A stretch of DNA of 64,000 bases, taken from positions 1 to 64,000 of the forward strand of contig JAFGCD010000088.1 in assembly GCA_016932835.1 (NCBI GenBank). The letters are read 5' to 3'. Each line of letters begins with the position of its first letter. Positions within the stretch are counted from its first letter, which is position 1. The notes under the pieces are model-generated. The model ran no database searches. It had not been told where the DNA came from and saw only the letters and a program-made list of their open reading frames with translations. A program made the translations under genes and the position numbers. Shown here piece after piece: positions 26,548 through 34,855 of this stretch. The DNA is from Sedimentisphaerales bacterium (GTDB lineage: Bacteria; Planctomycetota; Phycisphaerae; Sedimentisphaerales; Anaerobacaceae).

Positions 26548-27348
26548 ATGCCATCGATCAACGGATTGAAGATCAAATTGTTTGCGGACGGCGCTGACAT
26601 TGAAAACATGAAACAGGCCTACGCAGATGGAATCGTAAAAGGATTTACGACCAATCCAACCTTGATGAGAAAGGCGAATGTATCAGACTATGAGGCCTTT
26701 GCCAGAGAAGCCATTGCAGCTATCCCGGACCTGCCCATCTCTTTCGAAGTTTTCTCGGACGAGTTCAGCGAAATGGAAAGTCAGGCCCGGTGGATACATA
26801 GTTGGGGTCGGAATGTAATCATCAAGATACCCATCACCAACACCAGAGGCGAATCCTCGCTGGACCTGATCAAGAAGCTCTCGGACGAAGGAATATCTCT
26901 GAATATCACGGCTATCCTGACATTGCAGCAGGTCGAGCAGGTAGTGAAGAGCCTGAACCCTTCCGTGAACAGCATCGTTTCCGTCTTCGCCGGGCGGATT
27001 GCCGATGCGGGTCTGGACCCCGAACCGATAATGGTTGAAGCCGCGAAAATGACGGAACAGAACGCCGGTGCAGAACTGCTTTGGGCAAGCTGTCGTGAAC
27101 TGTTCAATATCTTCCACGCAGAAAGGTGCGGCTGCCAGATTATAACCGTAACCGCCGACATACTGAGAAAGCTGCCGAATATCGGCAGAGACCTGGCGGA
27201 CTTCTCTCTGGATACCGTTAGGATGTTCTATCGAGACGCCCAAACGGCAGGCTATAAGATGACGGCAAAGCCTCCCGCGCAAAAGGTTGTTTCGATCAGA
27301 CAGAAACCGGGAGCAAAGTCCCGCCGAGACAAAATCGTTCATTCTTAA
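26548..27348 (+). CDS. Transaldolase-family protein
   Basis: 266 residues. It has KGFTTNPTLM near the N-terminus (the TTNPS region of transaldolases), the Schiff-base Lys in VIIKIPIT near 92, and LNITAILTLQQV and SVFAGRIADAG as in transaldolase/fructose-6-phosphate aldolase. GGAG ribosome-binding sequence lies six bases before the ATG. Its place directly after the four heptose genes suggests that it supplies sedoheptulose 7-phosphate, the pathway's first substrate. A C-terminal basic tail of about 25 residues (KPPAQKVVSIRQKPGAK) is extra. An aldolase role in making another sugar cannot be excluded. Confidence 0.87.
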   Translation: MPSINGLKIKLFADGADIENMKQAYADGIVKGFTTNPTLMRKANVSDYEAFAREAIAAIPDLPISFEVFSDEFSEMESQARWIHSWGRNVIIKIPITNTRGESSLDLIKKLSDEGISLNITAILTLQQVEQVVKSLNPSVNSIVSVFAGRIADAGLDPEPIMVEAAKMTEQNAGAELLWASCRELFNIFHAERCGCQIITVTADILRKLPNIGRDLADFSLDTVRMFYRDAQTAGYKMTAKPPAQKVVSIRQKPGAKSRRDKIVHS

Positions 27349-27396
27349 CCTGAATTGTTAGGGCGGACAAAACGCGCCGCCGGAGATACTGACATC

Positions 27397-29244
27397 ATGA
27401 AAAGCTTCATCAACCTACCGCTTTGTGCCGCACTTCTTATCATCGGTTGCGGGTGCACCACCGACGATTCACCTGAACGCACCGCTAAAAGCAATGCGGA
27501 CCAGCCATCGAAAGAACCTGTTCTCGTAGAAACGTACAAGGCCTTCGAAATTGTGCGATCTCAAGACAAGTTCTACGGCCTGGACCAGGCAGCCGGGGAG
27601 CTGGATATAGAGAAAATCGGCACGAAGGGTTATCGCTGCGTAATCGGCGATTCGCCTGAAGAGGTCAAGCGGCTTATAGACAAGCTGCTCATTGCAGAAC
27701 TTATCGAGCAGTTGGATCAAACAGAACCGAACAAGGCATCTGATCGAGCGGCTCGTGAATCGGTTTTGGGTGATGCCGGGCCCGCCGAGGCGAGCAGCCA
27801 AGGAACTGCAGATAGCAACGCCGTTAAGATTACAGGGGAATCTACGACAAGAGCACCCGTTCTCTATACTGCGGACTCCGTGAGCACCGGCCGTTTTGCC
27901 GTAACATATCTCTTTGACAATAATCGTGACACCTTCTGGGAGACTACCAGTCCATTTCCGCACTGGGTAGAGACAGACTTTGGCCCCACCCGAAAGCTTG
28001 TCAGGTCATACGCTCTGCAGACCGGCAGCCATGGCAAGAACGGAACTGATTCGACCGACAGAATGCCTAAAGACTGGCAATTCCAGGGATCGAACGACCG
28101 AGAGAGCTGGACGACACTCGACACGCAGACCAACCAGGAAAACTGGCGGATAAACGAGCGAAGGACTTACAACTGCGCCGATCCCAATACATACAGGTAC
28201 TATCGTTTACATATTGCCGCCGGTGTGAATCCCGGCGTATTGAGACTCTCGGAGTTGACCCTGCGGACGCAGGCCGACCCTAATTCAGTCGCAGCGGATA
28301 CGGCGTCACAAAACCGAGACACAGCCGATGTAACCGGATCCGAATCATTTTCTCTGATCGTACTTCCCGACACTCAATCTTACACGATGCACTATCCCGA
28401 GATATTCACATCTCAGACACAGTGGATAAAGGATAACAAAGCGGCTATGAATATAGTCTTTGTGCTGCACGAAGGTGATTTCACAGAGAATGATTCCGAC
28501 CTTGAATGGCAGCGGGCCAATACAAGCATGACCATTCTCGACGGTGTCGTGCCTTATACTTTCTGCGGGGGCAACCACGATGTGCCGAATCACGGCAGGC
28601 TCTCCGCCGATGCCAGGGATAATTCCAAACTGAACCACTATTTTCCTGTCAGCAGGTTTGCCAATGAGCCCTGGTGGGGCGGATGCGCCGCAGACAACCC
28701 GGACGGACGTTACGTCTTTTTCGATGCAGGCGGAATGGAGTTTATGATTGTTTCTCTGGAATTCGGCCCCAATGATGAAATGCTCCGGTGGGCCAACCAG
28801 GTTGTTGCCGAATTCCCCGAAAAGCGGACCATCTTCCTGACGCATTGCTATATGCATGAAGACGATACGCGGTCTGGTCCCGGGGACCAGTGGAACTGCA
28901 GGGGATGGGCCGGCGACGGCAATGACGGCGAACAGATGTGGGATGAATTCGTCAAGCTCCATAAAAACATCTTCCTTGTGCTTTCGGGCCATATTCTCGG
29001 AGACGGGCTGGGCCGATTGACGAGCATAGGAGTAAACGGTAATCCTGTTCATCAGATTCTGGCCAACTACCAGGACCCGCCTATTCCCGTAGGCAACGGC
29101 GGTAACGGATGGCTCAGAATCATGACCTTTCTGCCGCAGAAAGACAGAATCGAAGTTCGGACTTATTCGCCTTGGCTGGATCAGTATGCTACCGATGGGC
29201 AGAACAGATTTAATTTGCCGTATTTGATGAGCGGTACTGGGTAA
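27397..29244 (+). CDS. Lipoprotein: YGLAQ module + F5/8-type domain + metallophosphoesterase
   Basis: About 615 residues. The start at 27397 gives a lipoprotein signal peptide (LCAALLIIGCGC; lipobox Cys 18). One YGLAQ module follows at about 43-96. Residues about 155-295 form a discoidin/F5-8C-like domain (FWETTSPFPHWVE, YALQTG, RMPKDW, NERRTY, NPGVLRL). The C-terminal half is a calcineurin-like phosphoesterase with metal motifs LPDTQSY, HEGDFTEN, GGNHDVPN, LTHCYMH and LSGHILGD. It should sit at a membrane outside the cytoplasm. The combination suggests a surface enzyme that binds a glycan and cleaves phosphoester bonds, perhaps in the same polymer. An in-frame earlier start at 27355 would hide the signal peptide. 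Confidence 0.87.
   Translation: MKSFINLPLCAALLIIGCGCTTDDSPERTAKSNADQPSKEPVLVETYKAFEIVRSQDKFYGLDQAAGELDIEKIGTKGYRCVIGDSPEEVKRLIDKLLIAELIEQLDQTEPNKASDRAARESVLGDAGPAEASSQGTADSNAVKITGESTTRAPVLYTADSVSTGRFAVTYLFDNNRDTFWETTSPFPHWVETDFGPTRKLVRSYALQTGSHGKNGTDSTDRMPKDWQFQGSNDRESWTTLDTQTNQENWRINERRTYNCADPNTYRYYRLHIAAGVNPGVLRLSELTLRTQADPNSVAADTASQNRDTADVTGSESFSLIVLPDTQSYTMHYPEIFTSQTQWIKDNKAAMNIVFVLHEGDFTENDSDLEWQRANTSMTILDGVVPYTFCGGNHDVPNHGRLSADARDNSKLNHYFPVSRFANEPWWGGCAADNPDGRYVFFDAGGMEFMIVSLEFGPNDEMLRWANQVVAEFPEKRTIFLTHCYMHEDDTRSGPGDQWNCRGWAGDGNDGEQMWDEFVKLHKNIFLVLSGHILGDGLGRLTSIGVNGNPVHQILANYQDPPIPVGNGGNGWLRIMTFLPQKDRIEVRTYSPWLDQYATDGQNRFNLPYLMSGTG
27523..27684 (+). repeat. YGLAQ module in the lipoprotein phosphoesterase
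   Basis: 54-residue copy with LVETY, FEIV, KFYGLDQ, GYRCVIG and EVKRLIDK. It is one residue shorter at the start than the others (no second Glu-Gly pair) and is the only copy placed at an N-terminus and predicted to be outside the cytoplasm. Confidence 0.85.
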
Positions 29245-29314
29245 TCTGCTGCGAATACTCTTACCAGTCGAGGTAGAAACAAAAACGCCAAGCAAGAAAA
29301 ATCAGGGAATCCCA

Positions 29315-31207
29315 GTGAAACAAGGACAGATAATCATCATAGGCAACGGCTGTGAAGCCGTCAGGTGCTACGAGGTCTTGAAAAAGTACGGTTTCGATAT
29401 AGCCGGTTTCCTCGGGCCGAACACGGCAGAGATACCTGTGGATGAAAGTCTAACCCTGTTTACCGAGAATAATATTGAGGATATTGCCTCTATGCACTGT
29501 CCTGTCGTCTTTGCAGCAGAAGACGCTGTCTGGGGCCGCCAAATCAAGCAAAAGTTGACTCAGGCTGGAGTACGTCAGAACCTCCTTGTCGATGACTCGA
29601 TACTCTTTTCACAAGATACCGAGAAACTGATCGACGCTCTGTCGTTCAACAGCCAGACAGAGCCGAACGAGTATGTGAGATGCCTGCTCGAACGCTATCC
29701 CAATAGCGCGAAGGATGTGATCGGAACACTGGCGGATTATCAAGTCGAAAAGATAAAAAGCCAGATAGACCCTGACCAAAAAACGCTCGCCATATACTAC
29801 CCAAGCAAGGCCTACAGAGCCAATCTCGGTAGTGAAGGAATGAGGAAAAAAGTCCGCGAGAAGGGTTACAATGTCATTTCTCTCTTTGGCGTCATCCGGG
29901 CAGACGAGTATGAAAAACGCCCCTTCTCGTATTACGCCGGGCACGATTTGATTGAGAGATTCGACTTCGTCGATGTCTTCGTATATCCATGTCTTACCGC
30001 CGGACTCCCGAAAAGGTCTAAGAAGGTTCTCTTTGCCCACGACATATATGACTCGCCGAGCGGCAAGGATGAAGCGCCGCTTGAATCAGGACCGGATTCC
30101 GACGGCCCTCAGCACATCTCGCCCCTGCTGGACGAACTGGATTATACGTTCATACCATGCAGATCGCTCTACGGCAAGACACAGATATCCGTGACAAAAT
30201 ATATCAGGTCGAGGCCGCTGTGGCGAATTCCTGGAGGATACATTAAGCTCGATCGCAATATTCAGTTTTTTGAATCGCACAAATCCGACATACCTGTTGA
30301 CAGCATTATCTACGCCCCGACAGTATGCGGTGACATATTTGAGAATTACGTCTCACTGCCCAGACATGGAAAAGAGATCGTAGGAGCCCTGCTGGCGAAT
30401 TTTCCGGATTACAGGATAATCTTCAGACCGCACCCGCATACACTCGATACGGAATATGTGGCGAGTATTGAAAAGCAATTCCGCGATAATGAACGCTTTC
30501 ATTTGGATTCCAATGCAAGCTTCTACATGAAAAATTACAGCAGATCGACCGTCATGATCACGGACATGTCCGGAACGGCCTTTACATATGCTTTCACTAC
30601 CCTGAGACCTGTAGTCTTCTTTTCGCACAACGAGGATACGGTAGAAGAGGCGTTCAACAAGGTCAAGTATTTTGAAGACCGCCGAAAAATCGGTTATGTC
30701 GTTACAGATATAGAACAGCTTGTGAAGAAAACGACGCTACTTATAGATGAGCGAGAGAACTTTTCAGAGATGATTCGAGAGTTCAGAGACGCTGAAATCT
30801 ACAATGTTGGAAAGGCGGAAGCCTATTTTGCAGCAACGTGCAACCATATTTTTGAAGGCACCGTCCAGAAGGACTGGGGCATCGTCCTGTCAGTGGACTA
30901 CCAAACGCGAGGCAGGCTGGATGCGCCATTGGCAGCCGGCCTCCGACAAGAAACACCCGCTTGCGACGTCAGAAACGACCAGCCCCATCTGATCGAAGAA
31001 GGGCACAGAGGATACAACATAGTACGATTCGGGGATAAGTACTACGGAATTGCCCAGGAGGAGGGGGCGTTTGAGATAGAGAAAGCCCGCGAAAACGAAT
31101 ACAAAAGGTGCTTTGCAGGCAATTCCGTGAACGAAGTCAGGACATATATTGACCGGCAAGCCGTCCATAGCACACACCGCGGCCAGAACCAGCCGGCACA
31201 CATCTGA
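29315..31207 (+). CDS. CDP-glycerol-transferase-like GT-B protein with C-terminal YGLAQ module
   Basis: 630 residues starting at GTG. Residues 1-100 are a small Rossmann-like module (IIIIGNGCEAVR) similar to the PglD/NeuD N-terminal sugar-nucleotide fold. Residues about 150-535 resemble the CDP-glycerol:polyprenyl glycerophosphotransferase (TagF/TagB) and related GT-B group: IYYPSKAYRANLGSEG, KVLFAHDIYDSP, IFRPHPHT and VMITDMSGTAFTYAF, the last like the ISDYSS motif of that family. Residues 559-614 are one YGLAQ module. It may transfer a glycerol- or ribitol-phosphate-like or sugar unit to the glycan. Tandem paralogue of the next gene, which has a coiled coil instead of the module. Confidence 0.78.
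   Translation: MKQGQIIIIGNGCEAVRCYEVLKKYGFDIAGFLGPNTAEIPVDESLTLFTENNIEDIASMHCPVVFAAEDAVWGRQIKQKLTQAGVRQNLLVDDSILFSQDTEKLIDALSFNSQTEPNEYVRCLLERYPNSAKDVIGTLADYQVEKIKSQIDPDQKTLAIYYPSKAYRANLGSEGMRKKVREKGYNVISLFGVIRADEYEKRPFSYYAGHDLIERFDFVDVFVYPCLTAGLPKRSKKVLFAHDIYDSPSGKDEAPLESGPDSDGPQHISPLLDELDYTFIPCRSLYGKTQISVTKYIRSRPLWRIPGGYIKLDRNIQFFESHKSDIPVDSIIYAPTVCGDIFENYVSLPRHGKEIVGALLANFPDYRIIFRPHPHTLDTEYVASIEKQFRDNERFHLDSNASFYMKNYSRSTVMITDMSGTAFTYAFTTLRPVVFFSHNEDTVEEAFNKVKYFEDRRKIGYVVTDIEQLVKKTTLLIDERENFSEMIREFRDAEIYNVGKAEAYFAATCNHIFEGTVQKDWGIVLSVDYQTRGRLDAPLAAGLRQETPACDVRNDQPHLIEEGHRGYNIVRFGDKYYGIAQEEGAFEIEKARENEYKRCFAGNSVNEVRTYIDRQAVHSTHRGQNQPAHI
30989..31156 (+). repeat. YGLAQ module in the CDP-glycerol-transferase-like protein
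   Basis: 56-residue copy with LIEEGHRGYNIV, KYYGIAQEEG, EYKRCFAG and NEV...IDR. Compared with the radical SAM copies it has one extra residue before the conserved Cys and Phe after it. The same form is found in the stand-alone array at 42829-43455. Confidence 0.9.
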
Positions 31208-31223
31208 CAAACTTGATATCCAA

Positions 31224-33194
31224 ATGGCATTTGCATCGAACAAGATAATCATTTTCAGTGACGGCGAGTCGGCGATTGAATGCCACCGCTTCTTCGCCAA
31301 ATACGGTTTTGAAACAGCATTCTTCGTCTTCGACAAGAAAAAAGATGAGAAATTTCTCGGAGCACCCGTATTCCCTTTTGATCGAATCGACGACGAAAAA
31401 CTCGTCGATCTGGACTGCCCGATTGTCATCGCATCAAGTGACCCGGAGTTCATATCCGTCGTAAAAAAGAGGATGGATGGATTGATGATAGATGGTCGTC
31501 TTGTCTTTGATGAACCGCTGATGTATTCGGCCTGGCTGCAAGAGCTGCTTGATGCATTGTCCTTCAACAACAAGACAAAACCAAACGAATATCTGAGCCA
31601 CCTGCTCGACATTCACCCGGCAAACTTGAACAACGGCCCAAGCGCAACCAAAGCACTGGCGGATTATGTATCAAGAAGGATACAGAAAGACATTAAGCCG
31701 GGACAAAAAACGCTGGGTGTGTACTACCCGAGCGCAGCATACAGAATGAACCTCGGCAGCGAGGCGATGTACGACAAAATTCGCCAACAAGGTTATAACG
31801 TCGTTTTTTTGTTCGGCGTTTTGTGCGGCGACCAGTTCGAGAAACGCAACTACTCTTATTACGCAGGACATGACATTGTCGGCTCTCTGGATTTCATTGA
31901 TGTGTTTGTCATTCCTACCGTGATGCTCGGCCTTCCAGAGCAGGCGAAGAAGGTGTTGTTCGTTCACGATATATATGATTCGCCTCTCGGCGCCGAACAG
32001 AAACCGTCGGTTTCCGAAAACAGCGATTATCCGCACGAATCGGCGTTTCTTGACGACTTGGATTACGTCTTCCTGCCCTGCACCGCCGTTATGCGAGCCA
32101 ACATCATACACCAATTCGTACGAAATAAGCCTTTGTGCAGGATACCCGGCGGATATATCAAGCTGGACAGCAACATCCGCTATTTCCAGGAAAACAAACT
32201 GCCGACAGACAGCATAATCTATGCCCCGACTGTCACAGAAGGAAATTTCGCCGAATATGTCTCTGTGCCGCAATACGGAGAAAAAATTGTCGAAGCGTTG
32301 CTGGACGGTTTCGAAAAGTACAGGATAATTTTCCGCCCTCACCCACACACACTTGAAACCGAAGCCGTACAGACAATAGCGAATCGCTTCGCCGGACATG
32401 AAAGATTCGACTTTGATTCCAACGCGAGCTACTACAATGATAACTACTGTCGGTCAGCAATTATGGTTACGGATATGTCGGGGACGGCCTTTACTTATGC
32501 CTTTATGACGCTTCGACCGGTGGTGTTTTTCTCTCACAGAGAAAATTATGTCGCCGAAGCATTCGGCAACGTGAGCTATTTTGAGGACCGTGAGCAAATT
32601 GGCTACATTGCCACAACCATCGACGAACTCAGGAAAGCAGTTGCCCTTGCCTTGAGAAACAGCCGGCGGTTCGCACGCAATACCAGGATATTTCGAGACA
32701 GGGCCGTTTTCAATCTTGGCAAAGCGGAAGACTACTTCGCCGAGAACTTCCACCACATCGTCGAGGGGACCAGACATAAAGACTGGCAGTACGTTGTAGC
32801 GCCTATCTCTCAAGCCGAAGCCAGACTGCTGGAACCGCTGCATGATTGTGTCGAACACTGTCTCGGAGAAACCAACAACCTGAAAGAAACCGTCAAGAAG
32901 CAACAAACGCTTATTCGTAAATCAGAAAGACAAATAGACGACAAGATTCAGGAAATAGAGGGCCTGCGATCCGAAGCAATAGACAAAAAAAGAAGTATTG
33001 CGGCACTTAAGAACTCGGTCGAACTCAAAACCGAAGAGAACAGAAAACTGACCGAGGTATTGGACAAGAGAACCGGCGAGCTTCAGAATTTAAGGCTGGA
33101 ATTAGAGGAGATTAAGTCAAAATGGTGGTTTCGTTTGCTCTCTTCGACCAAAAAGCGTTTGACAAGAGACCGAAAGGCTGATAGAGAAGGATGA
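31224..33194 (+). CDS. CDP-glycerol-transferase-like GT-B protein with C-terminal coiled coil
   Basis: 656 residues, paralogous to the preceding gene through the N-terminal Rossmann-like module (IIIFSDGESAIE) and the transferase region (VYYPSAAYRMNLGSEA, KVLFVHDIYDSP, IFRPHPHT, VTDMSGTAFTYAF). Where the neighbour has a YGLAQ module this protein has a charged coiled coil (about 546-630, e.g. IDDKIQEIEGLRSEA) and a basic end (KKRLTRDRK). The coiled coil may mediate pairing or membrane docking. I chose ATG 31224; an earlier in-frame ATG at 31149 lies inside the upstream gene. Two diverged copies suggest two transfer steps or a heteromer. Confidence 0.77.
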   Translation: MAFASNKIIIFSDGESAIECHRFFAKYGFETAFFVFDKKKDEKFLGAPVFPFDRIDDEKLVDLDCPIVIASSDPEFISVVKKRMDGLMIDGRLVFDEPLMYSAWLQELLDALSFNNKTKPNEYLSHLLDIHPANLNNGPSATKALADYVSRRIQKDIKPGQKTLGVYYPSAAYRMNLGSEAMYDKIRQQGYNVVFLFGVLCGDQFEKRNYSYYAGHDIVGSLDFIDVFVIPTVMLGLPEQAKKVLFVHDIYDSPLGAEQKPSVSENSDYPHESAFLDDLDYVFLPCTAVMRANIIHQFVRNKPLCRIPGGYIKLDSNIRYFQENKLPTDSIIYAPTVTEGNFAEYVSVPQYGEKIVEALLDGFEKYRIIFRPHPHTLETEAVQTIANRFAGHERFDFDSNASYYNDNYCRSAIMVTDMSGTAFTYAFMTLRPVVFFSHRENYVAEAFGNVSYFEDREQIGYIATTIDELRKAVALALRNSRRFARNTRIFRDRAVFNLGKAEDYFAENFHHIVEGTRHKDWQYVVAPISQAEARLLEPLHDCVEHCLGETNNLKETVKKQQTLIRKSERQIDDKIQEIEGLRSEAIDKKRSIAALKNSVELKTEENRKLTEVLDKRTGELQNLRLELEEIKSKWWFRLLSSTKKRLTRDRKADREG

Positions 33195-33301
33195 ACCGTT
33201 TGGAATATGGGGTAGTCATAGAGATAGAGGTGACACAGGCATATTGCCGACTTGCTGCATCATGCCTATGATCAACACAGACGAACATACGGTAAAACCA
33301 T

Positions 33302-34855
33302 ATGGAAATACTGTTTGAGCATAAACAATCTGAACAGCCGAAGGTAAGCCTGGTATTACTGGATTGGTCGGTTCGAGAGAGCCTTCACATCCTCGATTAT
33401 CTGGAACATCAGGACGTCCCAAGAGAATCTTTCGAGGTTATCTGGATCGAATACTACAGCCGGCGATTGGAGGATATAGATTTGCGGCTCAACAAGTGCG
33501 CGGCATTCGACAAACATCCGGCCATCGACAAATGGATAGTCATGAACATGCCGGCGGACGTCTATTACCACAAACACCTCATGTACAATCTTGGAATAGT
33601 GGTCAGTTCGGGGCAGATAATTACCGTGTGCGACTCCGACGCCTTTGTCAGGCCTACGTTTGTTCGATCGATAATCGAGGCCTTCGAGAAGGATCGTAAT
33701 ATCGTTCTGCATATGGATGAATTTCGCAACGTCAACGAGAAGTTCTACCCATTCAGCTATCCTTCTTTCGAAGAAGTGACCACCCTGGACTGCATCAACA
33801 ATATAGGCGGACAACCTACCGGGATAGTAGATTTGTCCGACCCGCTGCACTTGCGCAATTACGGCGCATGCATGTGTGCTATGCGTAAAGACCTCATAGC
33901 TATCGGCGGAGCGGACGAGCACATGGATTACCTGGGACACATATGCGGCCCTTATGACATGACATTCAGACTTGTTAATGCGGGCAAGAAGGAGATATGG
34001 CATCCGAACGAGTGGCTCTACCACACGCGGCATCCGGGCCAGGCCGGGGAAGGCAATTACCTCGGACCGCACGACGGAATGCATATGTCAACGACAGCAC
34101 TGGACGTCATCAGGACCGGACGCGTGCTGCCGCTCGTTGAGAATCAGGCAATCAGGAGCCTCCGTACGAACGGCGACGGAATTTACTACAGCCCATTGAT
34201 TTCGCAGGTGATTCCGAGTATCGAGATAGACAAGTGGAAGATCGACAAGGCCGGCTGGAGCTCCCAGCAATACTGGATAGGCGACGTACAGATAACCGTC
34301 AAAGAGCGCAAGGTCAACGAAGAAGAGAAGCTGCGTCAATCGAAAGGTACATGCCGCAGGTTCTCGTTAACACACATCTGGATTGAACTGATGCTCTACC
34401 GCATCATATTCCTGCTTACTGTAAGGCAGTTGTTCTTCAAGATAAGAAACTACTTCGGCAATAAGGCCAGAGCAAGAAGCATACTTTCCGATTGCAGGCT
34501 TGTCTTTGTGTTCTTCCGGAGGATGTGGAAAAACAACCTCTACACGATAAAGGCGTGCGAACAAGTTATGCAAAGGCTTATCGATGAGGGAGTCGAGGAG
34601 GTGGCCGTTTATTGCACCGGCTATGTCGCCAGAATCCTGCACATACTTGCCAAGGAAATGCCTTTCAAGATCAGCAGCATCTTTGACAAAGTTATGATAG
34701 GGGAGAAGTTTCTGAATTATGAAGTCCTTCCGTATGAAGCGCTGAAGGACTGCCAGGGAAGGGTGATAATCGCTTCGCTCACGGGTATTATCGAAAAGGA
34801 AGCGGAACTCGAAGAATTAGGTATCGACAGAAAGAACATTGTGAGACTGCAATAG
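33302..34855 (+). CDS. Family 2-like glycosyltransferase with C-terminal Rossmann-like module
   Basis: 517 residues. An N-terminal GT-A domain has VSLVLLDWSVRES, a metal-binding TVCDSDAFV near 110 and a downstream basic/acidic acceptor region (GHICGPYDMTFRLVNAGK). The middle segment (about 270-430) is less conserved and partly hydrophobic (IELMLYRIIFLLT). Residues about 430-517 look like a small nucleotide-binding module (VAVYCTGYVARIL, IFDKVMIGEKF, VIIASLTG) of the same kind that begins the two genes upstream. A 107-bp gap precedes the gene and no strong ribosome-binding site is seen. The stop TAG overlaps the GTG of the next gene by one base. Confidence 0.8.
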   Translation: MEILFEHKQSEQPKVSLVLLDWSVRESLHILDYLEHQDVPRESFEVIWIEYYSRRLEDIDLRLNKCAAFDKHPAIDKWIVMNMPADVYYHKHLMYNLGIVVSSGQIITVCDSDAFVRPTFVRSIIEAFEKDRNIVLHMDEFRNVNEKFYPFSYPSFEEVTTLDCINNIGGQPTGIVDLSDPLHLRNYGACMCAMRKDLIAIGGADEHMDYLGHICGPYDMTFRLVNAGKKEIWHPNEWLYHTRHPGQAGEGNYLGPHDGMHMSTTALDVIRTGRVLPLVENQAIRSLRTNGDGIYYSPLISQVIPSIEIDKWKIDKAGWSSQQYWIGDVQITVKERKVNEEEKLRQSKGTCRRFSLTHIWIELMLYRIIFLLTVRQLFFKIRNYFGNKARARSILSDCRLVFVFFRRMWKNNLYTIKACEQVMQRLIDEGVEEVAVYCTGYVARILHILAKEMPFKISSIFDKVMIGEKFLNYEVLPYEALKDCQGRVIIASLTGIIEKEAELEELGIDRKNIVRLQ

